A DNA stretch of 64,000 bases, taken from Thermosynechococcus sp. HN-54 (GTDB lineage: Bacteria; Cyanobacteriota; Cyanobacteriia; Thermosynechococcales; Thermosynechococcaceae). The translations under genes and the position numbers were made by a program. The DNA is taken from NCBI RefSeq assembly GCF_023650955.1, contig NZ_CP098039.1:310001-374000 (forward strand). The letters are read 5' to 3'. The stretch's first letter is position 1, and each line of letters begins with the position of its first letter. Positions 33,117 to 41,292 of the stretch are shown one piece after another. The notes under the pieces are model-generated. The model had not been told where the DNA came from and ran no database searches. It saw nothing but the letters and a program-made list of their open reading frames with translations.

Positions 33117-35351
33117 CTAGGGAGTGGTCAAAAAGAGCAGTTGCTCTGTGGGCAAGTGATCAAGGTAATAGCCATCTTGAGCCAACACAATTAACAAATG
33201 AAGGCCACAATCGGGACGTAGGTGCAGATCCGCCCAAGGAATCACCACTTCTAGGCAGGTCTCTAGGGCATAGCGGGCATGGCTGGGTCGCTCTTCCCAC
33301 TGATAGTTGGCGATCGCCTCCTTGAAAGTGATCCGTTGCGGTTCAAAGTGAATCACCAGTTGATGGTGGTACAGGTAGTTCAGCGGCGCTTCATCGGGGC
33401 AATCTTGTAGGTCAGCGAGGGGACTATTGTACGTGACCATATTGGGGTAGTACCAGCAAAAATGAATAGTACTGATTTCATGGCCAAAGGGCTGTTTTTG
33501 GCTAGGCGCATCGAGACGCAAATAGATATTCAGGTGATCCACCCCATACCAGAGGCGATTGATCAGGGTTTGGCGGTGCATGGTTCCCCGACTGCCACCG
33601 ATTTGAATGCGACCGGCAAAGTTCCAGTCCTGCTCATCACCGCGCCCATCAATCTCAGGGTGAATAAAGCCTTGGGGCGGGTAGGTATCCTTGGCTTCGT
33701 GGACTTCTAAGGGATCGTTGAGCACTTCAGGAATCGGCTCACCCAAGGCCGTGTAGAGCGCCATTAAATGCTCACGAAACAGCTGGTCAAACATGGCGTC
33801 GTGATTTGAGGAATGCCCCTCACCAAACCACCAGAACCAGTCGGAGCCTTCAGCGGCAAAAAGGGCTTGCCATGCCGCCGGATTCTTGGTTTCAGTGGCT
33901 TCGGGATGGCGCTCAAGGGTTTGGCGGGCAGCCGCTAAATAGTCCCACGCTTTATTTTTCACTGGGTCGCCAATCCACGTGCAGAAATTGCCATCAATCC
34001 AAGAGCCGCTGTGGAGAGCAGAACCCGCAATCACCGCACGCGGGGGATATTGTTGCAGATACTCCGCCACAGAAACACAGGCAAAGTGCTGGCTCTCGCT
34101 CAGGCTTTGGTAGAGCGCCTGCAAAAATGGCAGACCATCACGGGGGTAGTATTCCCAACAGTTTTCACCATCGAGGGCAATCGTCACTAACCATGGTTGC
34201 TCTAGACTGGTCTGGCCGCTGCCTTCGTAGGCAATGAGTTGCTGGCGAATGCCTTCTAGCTGCTTGAGCAAATCCGCTGCCGCCACTTCAGGTGCCATGG
34301 CACTGTAGGTAAAACCAATCAAATCCGAGAGGCGATGATCTCGAAAGACAACGTTGAGATCGCCCTTAGCGGTTGTCAGGCGGTAGGGTTGGTAAAGCAC
34401 CTCTGCCTGTTGCACCACCCCTATCTCATTGCGGTGGAAGTAGGTTCGGGTTGTCCAGCCCAAGATGGCTTCATCGGAGCAAATCCATTCAAATCCCTGC
34501 TCAAGAATCGGTTCAAGAATTGCTGGACTGACGGATTGCTCTGACGGCCACAGTCCTCGGGGCGATCGCCCAAAGAATTGTTCATAGAGAACTCGCGCCC
34601 GCCGCAAATGACGCGGCACATCTTCAGGATAGTGAAATCGCTGTTGGGGCAAGGCAATGTTGGGAACCGCTACTTTTGCGGCATCCGTATCCACCAGCAG
34701 GGGCAAAATGGGGTGAGTGTAGGGGGTTGTGGTGATTTCGATTTGACCGGCCTCTTGGAGGGCACGGTGCTGCGGAATAATTTGGCCAAGGATTTCCCTT
34801 TGTTTGGCAATGATCCGCTGGCGATCGCTAAGGCTGAAATTCCGCCCTTGGGACAACCATTGGGCAATCTCTGGTTCATCCCAATACAGCGGATCAATCC
34901 ACGCTAAATTGTGCCACGCCAACAAATCCCCGTAGTCTTGGGGCTGCCAATGTTGCCAACACCATGTTTTCCCTTGGGTTTGCCGCTGCTCGTAGAGTTC
35001 GCGATAGCGGGGATAGGGGTCAATCATCGTGCGGTGGTGGGCATCAAAGAAATGCTCAATGATAAACCAGCGCTGTTGATCCGTGAGTTGCTCGACCGGC
35101 GTCAGTGTGGCTGTGAGGTAGGGATCAAGAGCCGTACCGTTGACATAATCCTGAATTTGCAGCAGTAGCGAGGGGACAAGGTTGACGGTTTGCTTGAGGC
35201 GCGGATATTTAGCGAGGACAAGAATCAGGTCTAAGTAATCTTTTGTACCGTGGAGCCGTACCCAAGGGAGGAGGTATTGACCCGTGCGGCAACTTTTGTA
35301 GAGGGGTTGGTGTTGATGCCAAATGAAGGCAATGTGCAAGGGATACGCCAC
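33117..35351 (-). CDS. Glycoside hydrolase family 57 protein
   Basis: This 744-residue protein starts with the GH57 signature PLHIAFIWHQHQPLYKS. The family includes alpha-amylases, amylopullulanases and glycogen branching enzymes that act with retention. The nucleophile strand is probably GFEWICSDEAILGW (about residues 290-303), and LVTIALDGENCWEYYPRDG probably carries the acid (about 395-413). The C-terminal 180 residues (from about 560, IHPEIDGRGDEQDWNFAGRIQIGG) look like an extra beta-rich domain. The likely substrate is glycogen or maltodextrin, inferred from the family. It stands alone. Confidence 0.87.
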   Translation of the reverse strand: MAYPLHIAFIWHQHQPLYKSCRTGQYLLPWVRLHGTKDYLDLILVLAKYPRLKQTVNLVPSLLLQIQDYVNGTALDPYLTATLTPVEQLTDQQRWFIIEHFFDAHHRTMIDPYPRYRELYEQRQTQGKTWCWQHWQPQDYGDLLAWHNLAWIDPLYWDEPEIAQWLSQGRNFSLSDRQRIIAKQREILGQIIPQHRALQEAGQIEITTTPYTHPILPLLVDTDAAKVAVPNIALPQQRFHYPEDVPRHLRRARVLYEQFFGRSPRGLWPSEQSVSPAILEPILEQGFEWICSDEAILGWTTRTYFHRNEIGVVQQAEVLYQPYRLTTAKGDLNVVFRDHRLSDLIGFTYSAMAPEVAAADLLKQLEGIRQQLIAYEGSGQTSLEQPWLVTIALDGENCWEYYPRDGLPFLQALYQSLSESQHFACVSVAEYLQQYPPRAVIAGSALHSGSWIDGNFCTWIGDPVKNKAWDYLAAARQTLERHPEATETKNPAAWQALFAAEGSDWFWWFGEGHSSNHDAMFDQLFREHLMALYTALGEPIPEVLNDPLEVHEAKDTYPPQGFIHPEIDGRGDEQDWNFAGRIQIGGSRGTMHRQTLINRLWYGVDHLNIYLRLDAPSQKQPFGHEISTIHFCWYYPNMVTYNSPLADLQDCPDEAPLNYLYHHQLVIHFEPQRITFKEAIANYQWEERPSHARYALETCLEVVIPWADLHLRPDCGLHLLIVLAQDGYYLDHLPTEQLLFLTTP

Positions 35352-35632
35352 AACAAACTTGCCCCCATGACTTAAGACTCTTTCTCCAGTATTTCAGGAG
35401 CGTTTGCTTCTGTACCACTTTGTTACGTAAGATGTCAAAGGCAGCAAAAATCTTAATATAGCCCTTTTCTAGAGTATGAGTTATGCTCCTGTTTCAGTGC
35501 CTGCTATCGGCGCACGGCAGTTTTGGCTGTTTTGAGCCTTTCCTATCCATATAAAAAGAACCACACCATGCTCTATAAGGCTTTTGCGTTTTCTAAAGAG
35601 TCGGCCTGTCAACCCAAAATCAGTACCATTTA
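35352..35632. other. Intergenic region before the restriction-gene remnant
   Basis: About 280 bases, turning sharply AT-rich toward the right. The only frame with a start codon encodes 21 residues (ATG 35568 to TAG 35631) and is not convincing. No start codon in frame with the restriction gene is found here. Confidence 0.45.
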
Positions 35633-36375
35633 GGATTTATTAGCGACGAAGATATTCGTGTTCATGTTAAAAAAAAACAATACTGAAGTATCGCTCATCA
35701 ATTGATTTCACAGAATTTAAGAAACTTAAAATTGATCCAATAAAAGCAACCTTCGATATCGCTGTTTATCATCTCAGTGATAAGGAATTTATTAAAAGAC
35801 AAATCATCAGACAAATTGACAAATCTAATAATAATCACATTGGCTATTTTCATCAAAACATTTTTCAATGCTTTCAAGATTGGGAAGTTCCTGAATCAGG
35901 TTATGACATAGTCAATTTTAAGAAATCTTACTATGCGGAAATCAAAAACAAATTTAACACAATGAATAGCAATGCAAAAGAAAATAATTTCCGTAAAATG
36001 AAACAAACTATAAATAGTGAATTAAAAGCAACTTGTTTCTTTATTGAAGTGATTTCAAAAGAATCTAAAAACATTCCTTGGTCTGTTAAAATAGATGATA
36101 AAGTAGTCAGGGATGAAAGAATAAGAATAATTTCAATTGATAAGTTTTATAAGATCGCCACAGCTGACAAGGATGCATTCGCGAATTGGTGCAAACACCT
36201 ACCACAAATCATTCAAGATGTCCTTCAATCTGAAGGAGTTGAAATTGGTTTCTCATCTAAAAATGAAAATATCAGGGAAAGTTTAAGAAAAGTTCATCCA
36301 AATCTCTTGGTGGCTCTCTATTATTTGGCATTTTCCAACTATGAAGGATTTAAGGATTTTACACAAGACCAATGA
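35633..36375 (+). pseudogene. Eco47II/Sau96I-type restriction endonuclease, frameshifted
   Basis: Reading across one frame change gives a protein close to Eco47II-family type II endonucleases (GGNCC/GGWCC cutters): GFISDEDIRVHVKK, then LKYRSSIDFTEFKKLKIDPIK, RQIDKSNNNHIGYFHQNIFQC, WEVPESGYDIVN and YYAEIKNKFNTMNSNA, whose E-x-K is a likely catalytic pair. The first 15 codons and the rest are in different frames, switched at a run of nine A (35669-35677). The 5' frame also has no ATG, GTG or TTG. The remaining ORF opens at 35962, missing the first third. The gene is strikingly AT-rich compared with the window. Confidence 0.8.
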
Positions 36376-37665
36376 TGTTCTATCGGCTGAGCTGATCACT
36401 GATATTCTCAGTGTGACAAAAGCCACCGTACAAAAGTGGGAGTGCCAAGGTCTCTTGACCTGTCGTGAAGAGGATGAACGGGGCAAACGCTACTATCCTG
36501 TAGCCCAACTGCTTCAGTTTCCAAAATTTCGGGAACTCATTTTTAGTCCTTGGGAGCAGGAGCAATTCATCCAACCCTTGCGGCCTTACCAAACCCTTGA
36601 ATTGTTTGCCGGGGCAGGGGGATTGGCCTTGGGACTAGAGCAGGCGGGGTTGCACGTTGTCTCCCTGAATGAAATTGATAAAGATGCCTGTGGAACGTTG
36701 CGGCAAAATCGCCCGCAGTGGCAAGTGATTGAGGCAGATATTCGCACCTTCAACTGGGAACGTCTGATCGAAACAGAAATTGATCTGTTGACCGGTGGGT
36801 TTCCCTGTCAAGCCTTTTCCTACGCGCGGGAAAAGCTCGGCTTCGCCGATATCCGTGGCACTCTATTTTTTGAATTTGCGCGGGCCATCAAAGAAGTAAG
36901 ACCGAAAGTGTTTTTAGGCGAAAATGTGCGGGCTCTGCTCAGCCACGATCGCGGGCGTACCCTTAGAACGATTGAAGCCGTGCTTTCCGAAATTGGCTAT
37001 ACGCTGATGCCACCACAGGTTCTCAATGCTTTGTTTTATCGCGTGCCCCAAAAACGCCAACGGTTATTCTTTGTGGGCATTCGCAATGACTTGTTGCCCT
37101 ATGCTCAATTTAATTTGCTTTGCCGAGTCCTTGTCCGCAAATTATGACGTTGGCGGATGCCCTCAAGGCAGGGGTTCTCTATAAGAACGATGTGCCTCCC
37201 TCTGCGGCTCAGCGTTACCCTGAACAAAAGGCAGCGATTTTACAACAGGTTTCCGAAGGGGGATGTTGGCGCCACTTGGCTCCGGATCTTCAGCAGGCCT
37301 ATCTGATGGGGAGTTTTCGCCTTGATGGTGGCAAAACTGGGATGGCACGGCGGTTGGCATGGGATGAACCTGCGTTGACATTGACTTGCTCTCCTGCCCA
37401 AAAGCAAACGGAACGCTGCCACCCCACCGAAACGCGGCCGTTGACGGTGCGGGAATATGTGCGTATCCAAACGTTCCCAGATGATTGGCAATTTTGTGGT
37501 TCCCTCTCCAGTCAAGATCGCCAGATTGGCAATGCGGTACCCGTGAATTTGGCGGCAGCGGTGGGGCGATCGCTCGTGAATCTATTGAATGCCCTTGAAA
37601 CCAAATCACCTCAGCCCACTATTTGCTTGTTGGCAGCAAAACAACTAGAGTTTTCCTTTGTTTGA
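36341..37665 (+). pseudogene. C5-cytosine DNA methyltransferase, split by a frameshift
   Basis: Two overlapping frames make one methylase. Frame one (36341-37147) has an N-terminal helix-turn-helix (ITDILSVTKATVQKWECQGLLTCREEDE), then motifs I (LELFAGAGGLALGLEQAG), IV (GGFPCQAFSYA), VI (LGENVRALLSHDRG) and VIII (VPQKRQRLFFVGI). Frame two (from about 37120 to 37665) has the target-recognition region (PQIMTLADALKAGVLY), motif IX (RPLTVREYVRIQTFPDDW) and motif X (QIGNAVPVNLA). The break lies near 37111-37121, around TTGCTTTGCC. Its base composition is like the host genes, unlike the restriction gene it overlaps by 35 nt. It is probably a dead GGNCC-type methylase. Confidence 0.83.
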
Positions 37666-37740
37666 AGAGCGGTATCATCCAGACTTGCCCTCGGTGCAAC
37701 GGCCAATTATCTTAGGGGTGACGAGTTTGCAAAGGTCTCA

Positions 37741-38793
37741 ATGAAAGCCCAAGTGTTCCGAGGGGTGAACCAACTTAGCTACGAGGACATTCCCATCCCT
37801 GAGATTGCGGCGGATGAAGTCCTTGTGCGCGTCAAGGTCGTTGGGTTGTGTCAATCAGACATCAAAAAAATTCGCTATCCCCTCTATGAGCCGCCCCGTA
37901 TCTTTGGCCACGAGACAGCGGGTGAAATTGCGGCGGTGGGCGAGGCCGTGACGGGTTGGCAGGTGGGTCAGCGGGTGGTGGTCATGCACCATATTCCCTG
38001 TATGCACTGCGCCTATTGCTTAAACGAAAACTATTCGATGTGCCATGTTTATAAAACTGTTACAACCACGGCGGGCTTCATTCCCAGTGGTGGTGGCTTC
38101 GCCGAGTATGTGAAGGTGCCGGGGCATATTGTGCAGCATGGGGGCTTAATCCCCATTCCCGATGACATTAGTGATGAAGAAGCAAGCTTTGTTGAACCCA
38201 CCAACTGTTGTCTAAAGGCGGTGAAGAAAGCGGGCGTTGCTCCCGGCCAAACGGTGCTGATTACGGGAGCCGGTCCCATTGGCCTAATGTTTATTATGTT
38301 GGTGAATCTCTTTGGGGCACGGGCGATCGCCACCGATTTACTCCCTTCGCGGATTGCCAAAGCCAAGGAAGTGGGTGCTGCGGCTGCCTTTGATGCCCGC
38401 GATCCCGATCTCAGTGCCAAGGTGCACGCCCTCACCCATGGCTTGGGAGTGGATGTTAGCCTCCTTGCTGTTCCCAGTGAAAAAGCCTTTTTCCAAGCCC
38501 TAGAGTGTACGCGCAAGGGGGGCAAAATTCTCTTCTTTGCAGAGTTTCCCGATGAAGTGGAGATTCCCCTCAATCCCAACATTCTCTACCGCCGTGAGAT
38601 TGACCTCATGGGGAGCTACAGCTCCTCCTATCGCTTGCAGTCCCTTGCCTGCGACATTATCTTTAACCGCCGCATTGATGTCAAAGCCCTCGTGAGCGAT
38701 CGCTACCCCTTGGCCAAACTTGCTGAGGCAGTGGAACAGGCTGTGCATCCCACCCCTGAGACTTACAAAATTCTCATTTACCCGGAGGCCTAA
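37741..38793 (+). CDS. Zinc-dependent alcohol dehydrogenase (MDR family)
   Basis: This 350-residue medium-chain dehydrogenase has the catalytic-zinc region VVGLCQSDIKKI and FGHETAGEIAAVGEAVTGWQVGQRVVVMHHIPCMHCAYCLNENYSMC (structural-zinc Cys set C-x2-C-x2-C-x7-C, about residues 87-101). It also has a Rossmann core, VLITGAGPIGLMFIMLVNLFGARAIATD. It resembles sorbitol/threonine dehydrogenases; the substrate cannot be read from sequence. Its stop overlaps the start of the DUF2499 gene (TAATG), so the two are translationally linked. Confidence 0.88.
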   Translation: MKAQVFRGVNQLSYEDIPIPEIAADEVLVRVKVVGLCQSDIKKIRYPLYEPPRIFGHETAGEIAAVGEAVTGWQVGQRVVVMHHIPCMHCAYCLNENYSMCHVYKTVTTTAGFIPSGGGFAEYVKVPGHIVQHGGLIPIPDDISDEEASFVEPTNCCLKAVKKAGVAPGQTVLITGAGPIGLMFIMLVNLFGARAIATDLLPSRIAKAKEVGAAAAFDARDPDLSAKVHALTHGLGVDVSLLAVPSEKAFFQALECTRKGGKILFFAEFPDEVEIPLNPNILYRREIDLMGSYSSSYRLQSLACDIIFNRRIDVKALVSDRYPLAKLAEAVEQAVHPTPETYKILIYPEA

Positions 38794-39101
38794 TGCACGC
38801 CCTGTCAATTCCCACATGGATCGTGCACATTTCCAGTGTCCTTGAGTGGATGGCCGCCATTTGGTTTGTGGCGCAATTGGATCGTCGCTTGCCGGGGCGG
38901 GGGTGGCGGTGGCTGGCTTGGGCAATGCTGCCGGCATTGGTGAGTGCCATGTGTGCCTGTACGTGGCATTACTTTGACAATGCAGTAACGCTTGCTTGGT
39001 TGGTAGATCTGCAAGCCCTTTTTACCTTCATTGGCAACTGTACCCTCTGTGGGGCAGCGGCATGGCTGTGGTGGCGATCGCGAGCCGTTTCCCCCCTCTA
39101 G
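38793..39101 (+). CDS. DUF2499 (Ycf49-like) membrane protein
   Basis: This 102-residue protein is a DUF2499 family member, conserved in cyanobacteria and plastids (Ycf49-like). It has three hydrophobic stretches: SIPTWIVHISSVLEWMAAIWFV, WLAWAMLPALVSAMCACTWHYF and LQALFTFIGNCTLCGAAAWLWW. The WIVHxSSVxEW and WHYF motifs are the recognisable parts. It is coupled to the dehydrogenase by a TAATG overlap. Function unknown. Confidence 0.82.
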   Translation: MHALSIPTWIVHISSVLEWMAAIWFVAQLDRRLPGRGWRWLAWAMLPALVSAMCACTWHYFDNAVTLAWLVDLQALFTFIGNCTLCGAAAWLWWRSRAVSPL

Positions 39102-39286
39102 GAAACTTTTACAAAATGGATTGAAATTGGCGGTGTTCAGGGACTTCCAGTATGCTGTAATCAGATTCCCCTATTGAATGGGGTGTGATAAAAACAACAG
39201 CTCCATTTTGATCTTTGACGTAGAACAAGGAGGAACGCTTGCCCGTCAGTCTAGCCCTGAATGCCTAAACACCTGTGGAGGCTGCG

Positions 39287-41164
39287 ATGGAAAGTAGTGC
39301 CGAACTGACCGCCTTGTTCGTCATGACCGTTGTCCTTGGCATTGGTGCCCAAGTAACTGCCCATTGGTTACACCTGCCGAGTATTGTCCTGTTGTTGCTG
39401 GCGGGTATTCTTTCAGGACCGAGCGGGTTGGGGCTAGTCCATCCAGAAGTGCTAGGGGAAGGCCTAGAAGTTTTAGTCCCCCTCTGTGTGGCACTGATTC
39501 TCTTTGAGGGGGGCTTGAGCTTAGATCTCAGCCGTGCCGACCAAGATATTACGGGCAGTCTCTGGAAACTGGTGACCGTTGGCGGGTTGGTGACATTTGT
39601 GGCGGGGGCAATGGCCGCCCATTGGATCGGCGAGTTTCCTTGGCAGCTGGCGTTTCTCTATGCGTCCTTGGTCGTGGTAACAGGGCCTACAGTTGTGGGG
39701 CCGCTGCTGCGTCAAGTGGGTGTAGAGCACAAATTGGCAGTTATTCTCGAAGGGGAAGGCGTCCTCATTGACCCGATTGGTGCCATCTTGGCGGTGATGG
39801 TGCTCAACGTGGTTCTCAATCAAGACTTGGGCATGGGAGCGATCGCCCTCGGCATTGTTCAGCGCTTGGCGGTGGGTGCCTTGATCGGCGGTATGGGGGG
39901 ATGGTGTCTCAGCCGCTTCCTGCGCCGCGCTTGGTTTCTAGGGGATGATCTACGCAACTTGCTGGTGCTGGCCGTCCTCTGGGGCTTGTTTTGGCTGTCG
40001 GATCAACTGGTCAGCGAGTCAGGTCTGATGATGGCCGTGGTGCTTGGCTTGGTACTGCGCTGGTGTGAAGTTCCGGGAGAACGACTGCTGCGCCGCTTTA
40101 AGGGACAACTGAGCACCCTCTCAATTTCAGTGTTGTTTGTGCTTCTTGCTGCCGATCTCTCGATCGCGGGCCTGTTGGAGCTAGGCTTGTCGGGGGTACT
40201 CACTGTTCTGTGTTTGATGTTTGTCATCCGTCCCTTGGGGGTTGTTCTGTGCACATGGGGCAGTGATCTCAGTTGGCAACAAAAAGCTTTCCTCAGTTGG
40301 ATTGCGCCGCGGGGAATTGTGGCTGCCTCGGTGGCCTCCCTTTTTGCCATTACCCTGACCAATGCTGGAATTAGTGGGGGCGATGCGATTAAGGGGCAAG
40401 TCTTTCTAACGATCCTGATGACGGTGTTTGGCCAAGGGTTAACGGCGCGGTGGGTGGCCACCCAACTCAATGTTCGTGCTCAGGGGGCATCGGGGGTGAT
40501 GATTGCTGGCTGTACCCCCCTCGGCCGGCTACTGGCGCGGATTTTGCGCGATCGCGGTGAAGAAGTAGTGATGATTGACACGGATCCAGAGGCGGTAGAG
40601 CAGGCTCGCCGCGAACATTTGCCGGTCTATCTCAGCAGTGCCCTTGATTTGAATATCTTGCAGGAGGCGGGCATTACCCAGTTGGGCACTTATTTAACGG
40701 TTACCAGTAATACCGAGGTCAATGCGGTGCTGGCTCAGCGCGTTCTTGAGGAATTTCATCCACCGCGGGTCTTGGCTGCCCTTGAGTTAGAGGATTGTCC
40801 CTTGGGGTTGAGTCCGGCCTTTACGACACAACTGTCGATCAAAAAATGGAACCAATACATCAATAGCGACGCGGTTCGCCTTGGGGAACTGGTCATTGAG
40901 GAGGAGCGATCGCACCTCCAGCGCCAACACCTCGAAGCCCTTGTGCGTTCTGGAAAAGTTCTTCCCCTGCTTGTAGAACGGCCCGAGGGACTGCGGGTGG
41001 TGCGAGCCAATGAAGAGTGGCAAGTGGGCGATCGCCTCATTTACCTGCTCCACAGCCCTAGACCCCATACCCTACCCGCTGCCTTAATTTCGGGTTGGCA
41101 AATGAATACCCAAGTGGAATCGGTTCTTGTCCCCACTGAAGCCCCTACCCCCAAGGGAACCTAA
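39287..41164 (+). CDS. Na+/H+ (cation:proton) antiporter with RCK-like C-terminal domain
   Basis: This 625-residue protein (ATG 39287, preceded by GGAGG) is a CPA1-type sodium/proton antiporter. About 12 membrane segments fill residues 1-395 (LPSIVLLLLAGILSGPSGLG; LEGEGVLIDPIGAILAVMVLNVVLN contains the likely transport Asp; FLSWIAPRGIVAASVASLFA). A cytoplasmic RCK-N/TrkA-N domain follows at about 405-520 (GVMIAGCTPLGRLLARILRDRGEEVVMIDTDPE), then a TrkA-C-like tail. The RCK domain suggests regulation by nucleotide or ions. It stands alone. Confidence 0.9.
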   Translation: MESSAELTALFVMTVVLGIGAQVTAHWLHLPSIVLLLLAGILSGPSGLGLVHPEVLGEGLEVLVPLCVALILFEGGLSLDLSRADQDITGSLWKLVTVGGLVTFVAGAMAAHWIGEFPWQLAFLYASLVVVTGPTVVGPLLRQVGVEHKLAVILEGEGVLIDPIGAILAVMVLNVVLNQDLGMGAIALGIVQRLAVGALIGGMGGWCLSRFLRRAWFLGDDLRNLLVLAVLWGLFWLSDQLVSESGLMMAVVLGLVLRWCEVPGERLLRRFKGQLSTLSISVLFVLLAADLSIAGLLELGLSGVLTVLCLMFVIRPLGVVLCTWGSDLSWQQKAFLSWIAPRGIVAASVASLFAITLTNAGISGGDAIKGQVFLTILMTVFGQGLTARWVATQLNVRAQGASGVMIAGCTPLGRLLARILRDRGEEVVMIDTDPEAVEQARREHLPVYLSSALDLNILQEAGITQLGTYLTVTSNTEVNAVLAQRVLEEFHPPRVLAALELEDCPLGLSPAFTTQLSIKKWNQYINSDAVRLGELVIEEERSHLQRQHLEALVRSGKVLPLLVERPEGLRVVRANEEWQVGDRLIYLLHSPRPHTLPAALISGWQMNTQVESVLVPTEAPTPKGT

Positions 41165-41292
41165 TCTACGGCATTGCGTCCATAGGCATCAGCAGAGTCA
41201 ACCATTGACGTGTTTTCCCAATCAAAATTGCTGAGGGGTAGCCAAAACCCTCTCAGATAACTCGAATACCCTCTTACTTGGAGAGATTTGCT

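Noticed and set aside
35568-35633. 21-codon ORF before the restriction-gene remnant as a controller peptide
   Set aside because: Too short for a C-protein, lacks a helix-turn-helix pattern and ends in TAG out of frame with the nuclease.
35669-35677. Programmed frameshift that would make the restriction gene functional
   Set aside because: A slippery A-run exists, but the upstream frame has no usable start codon and the methylase next to it is also broken, so decay is simpler.
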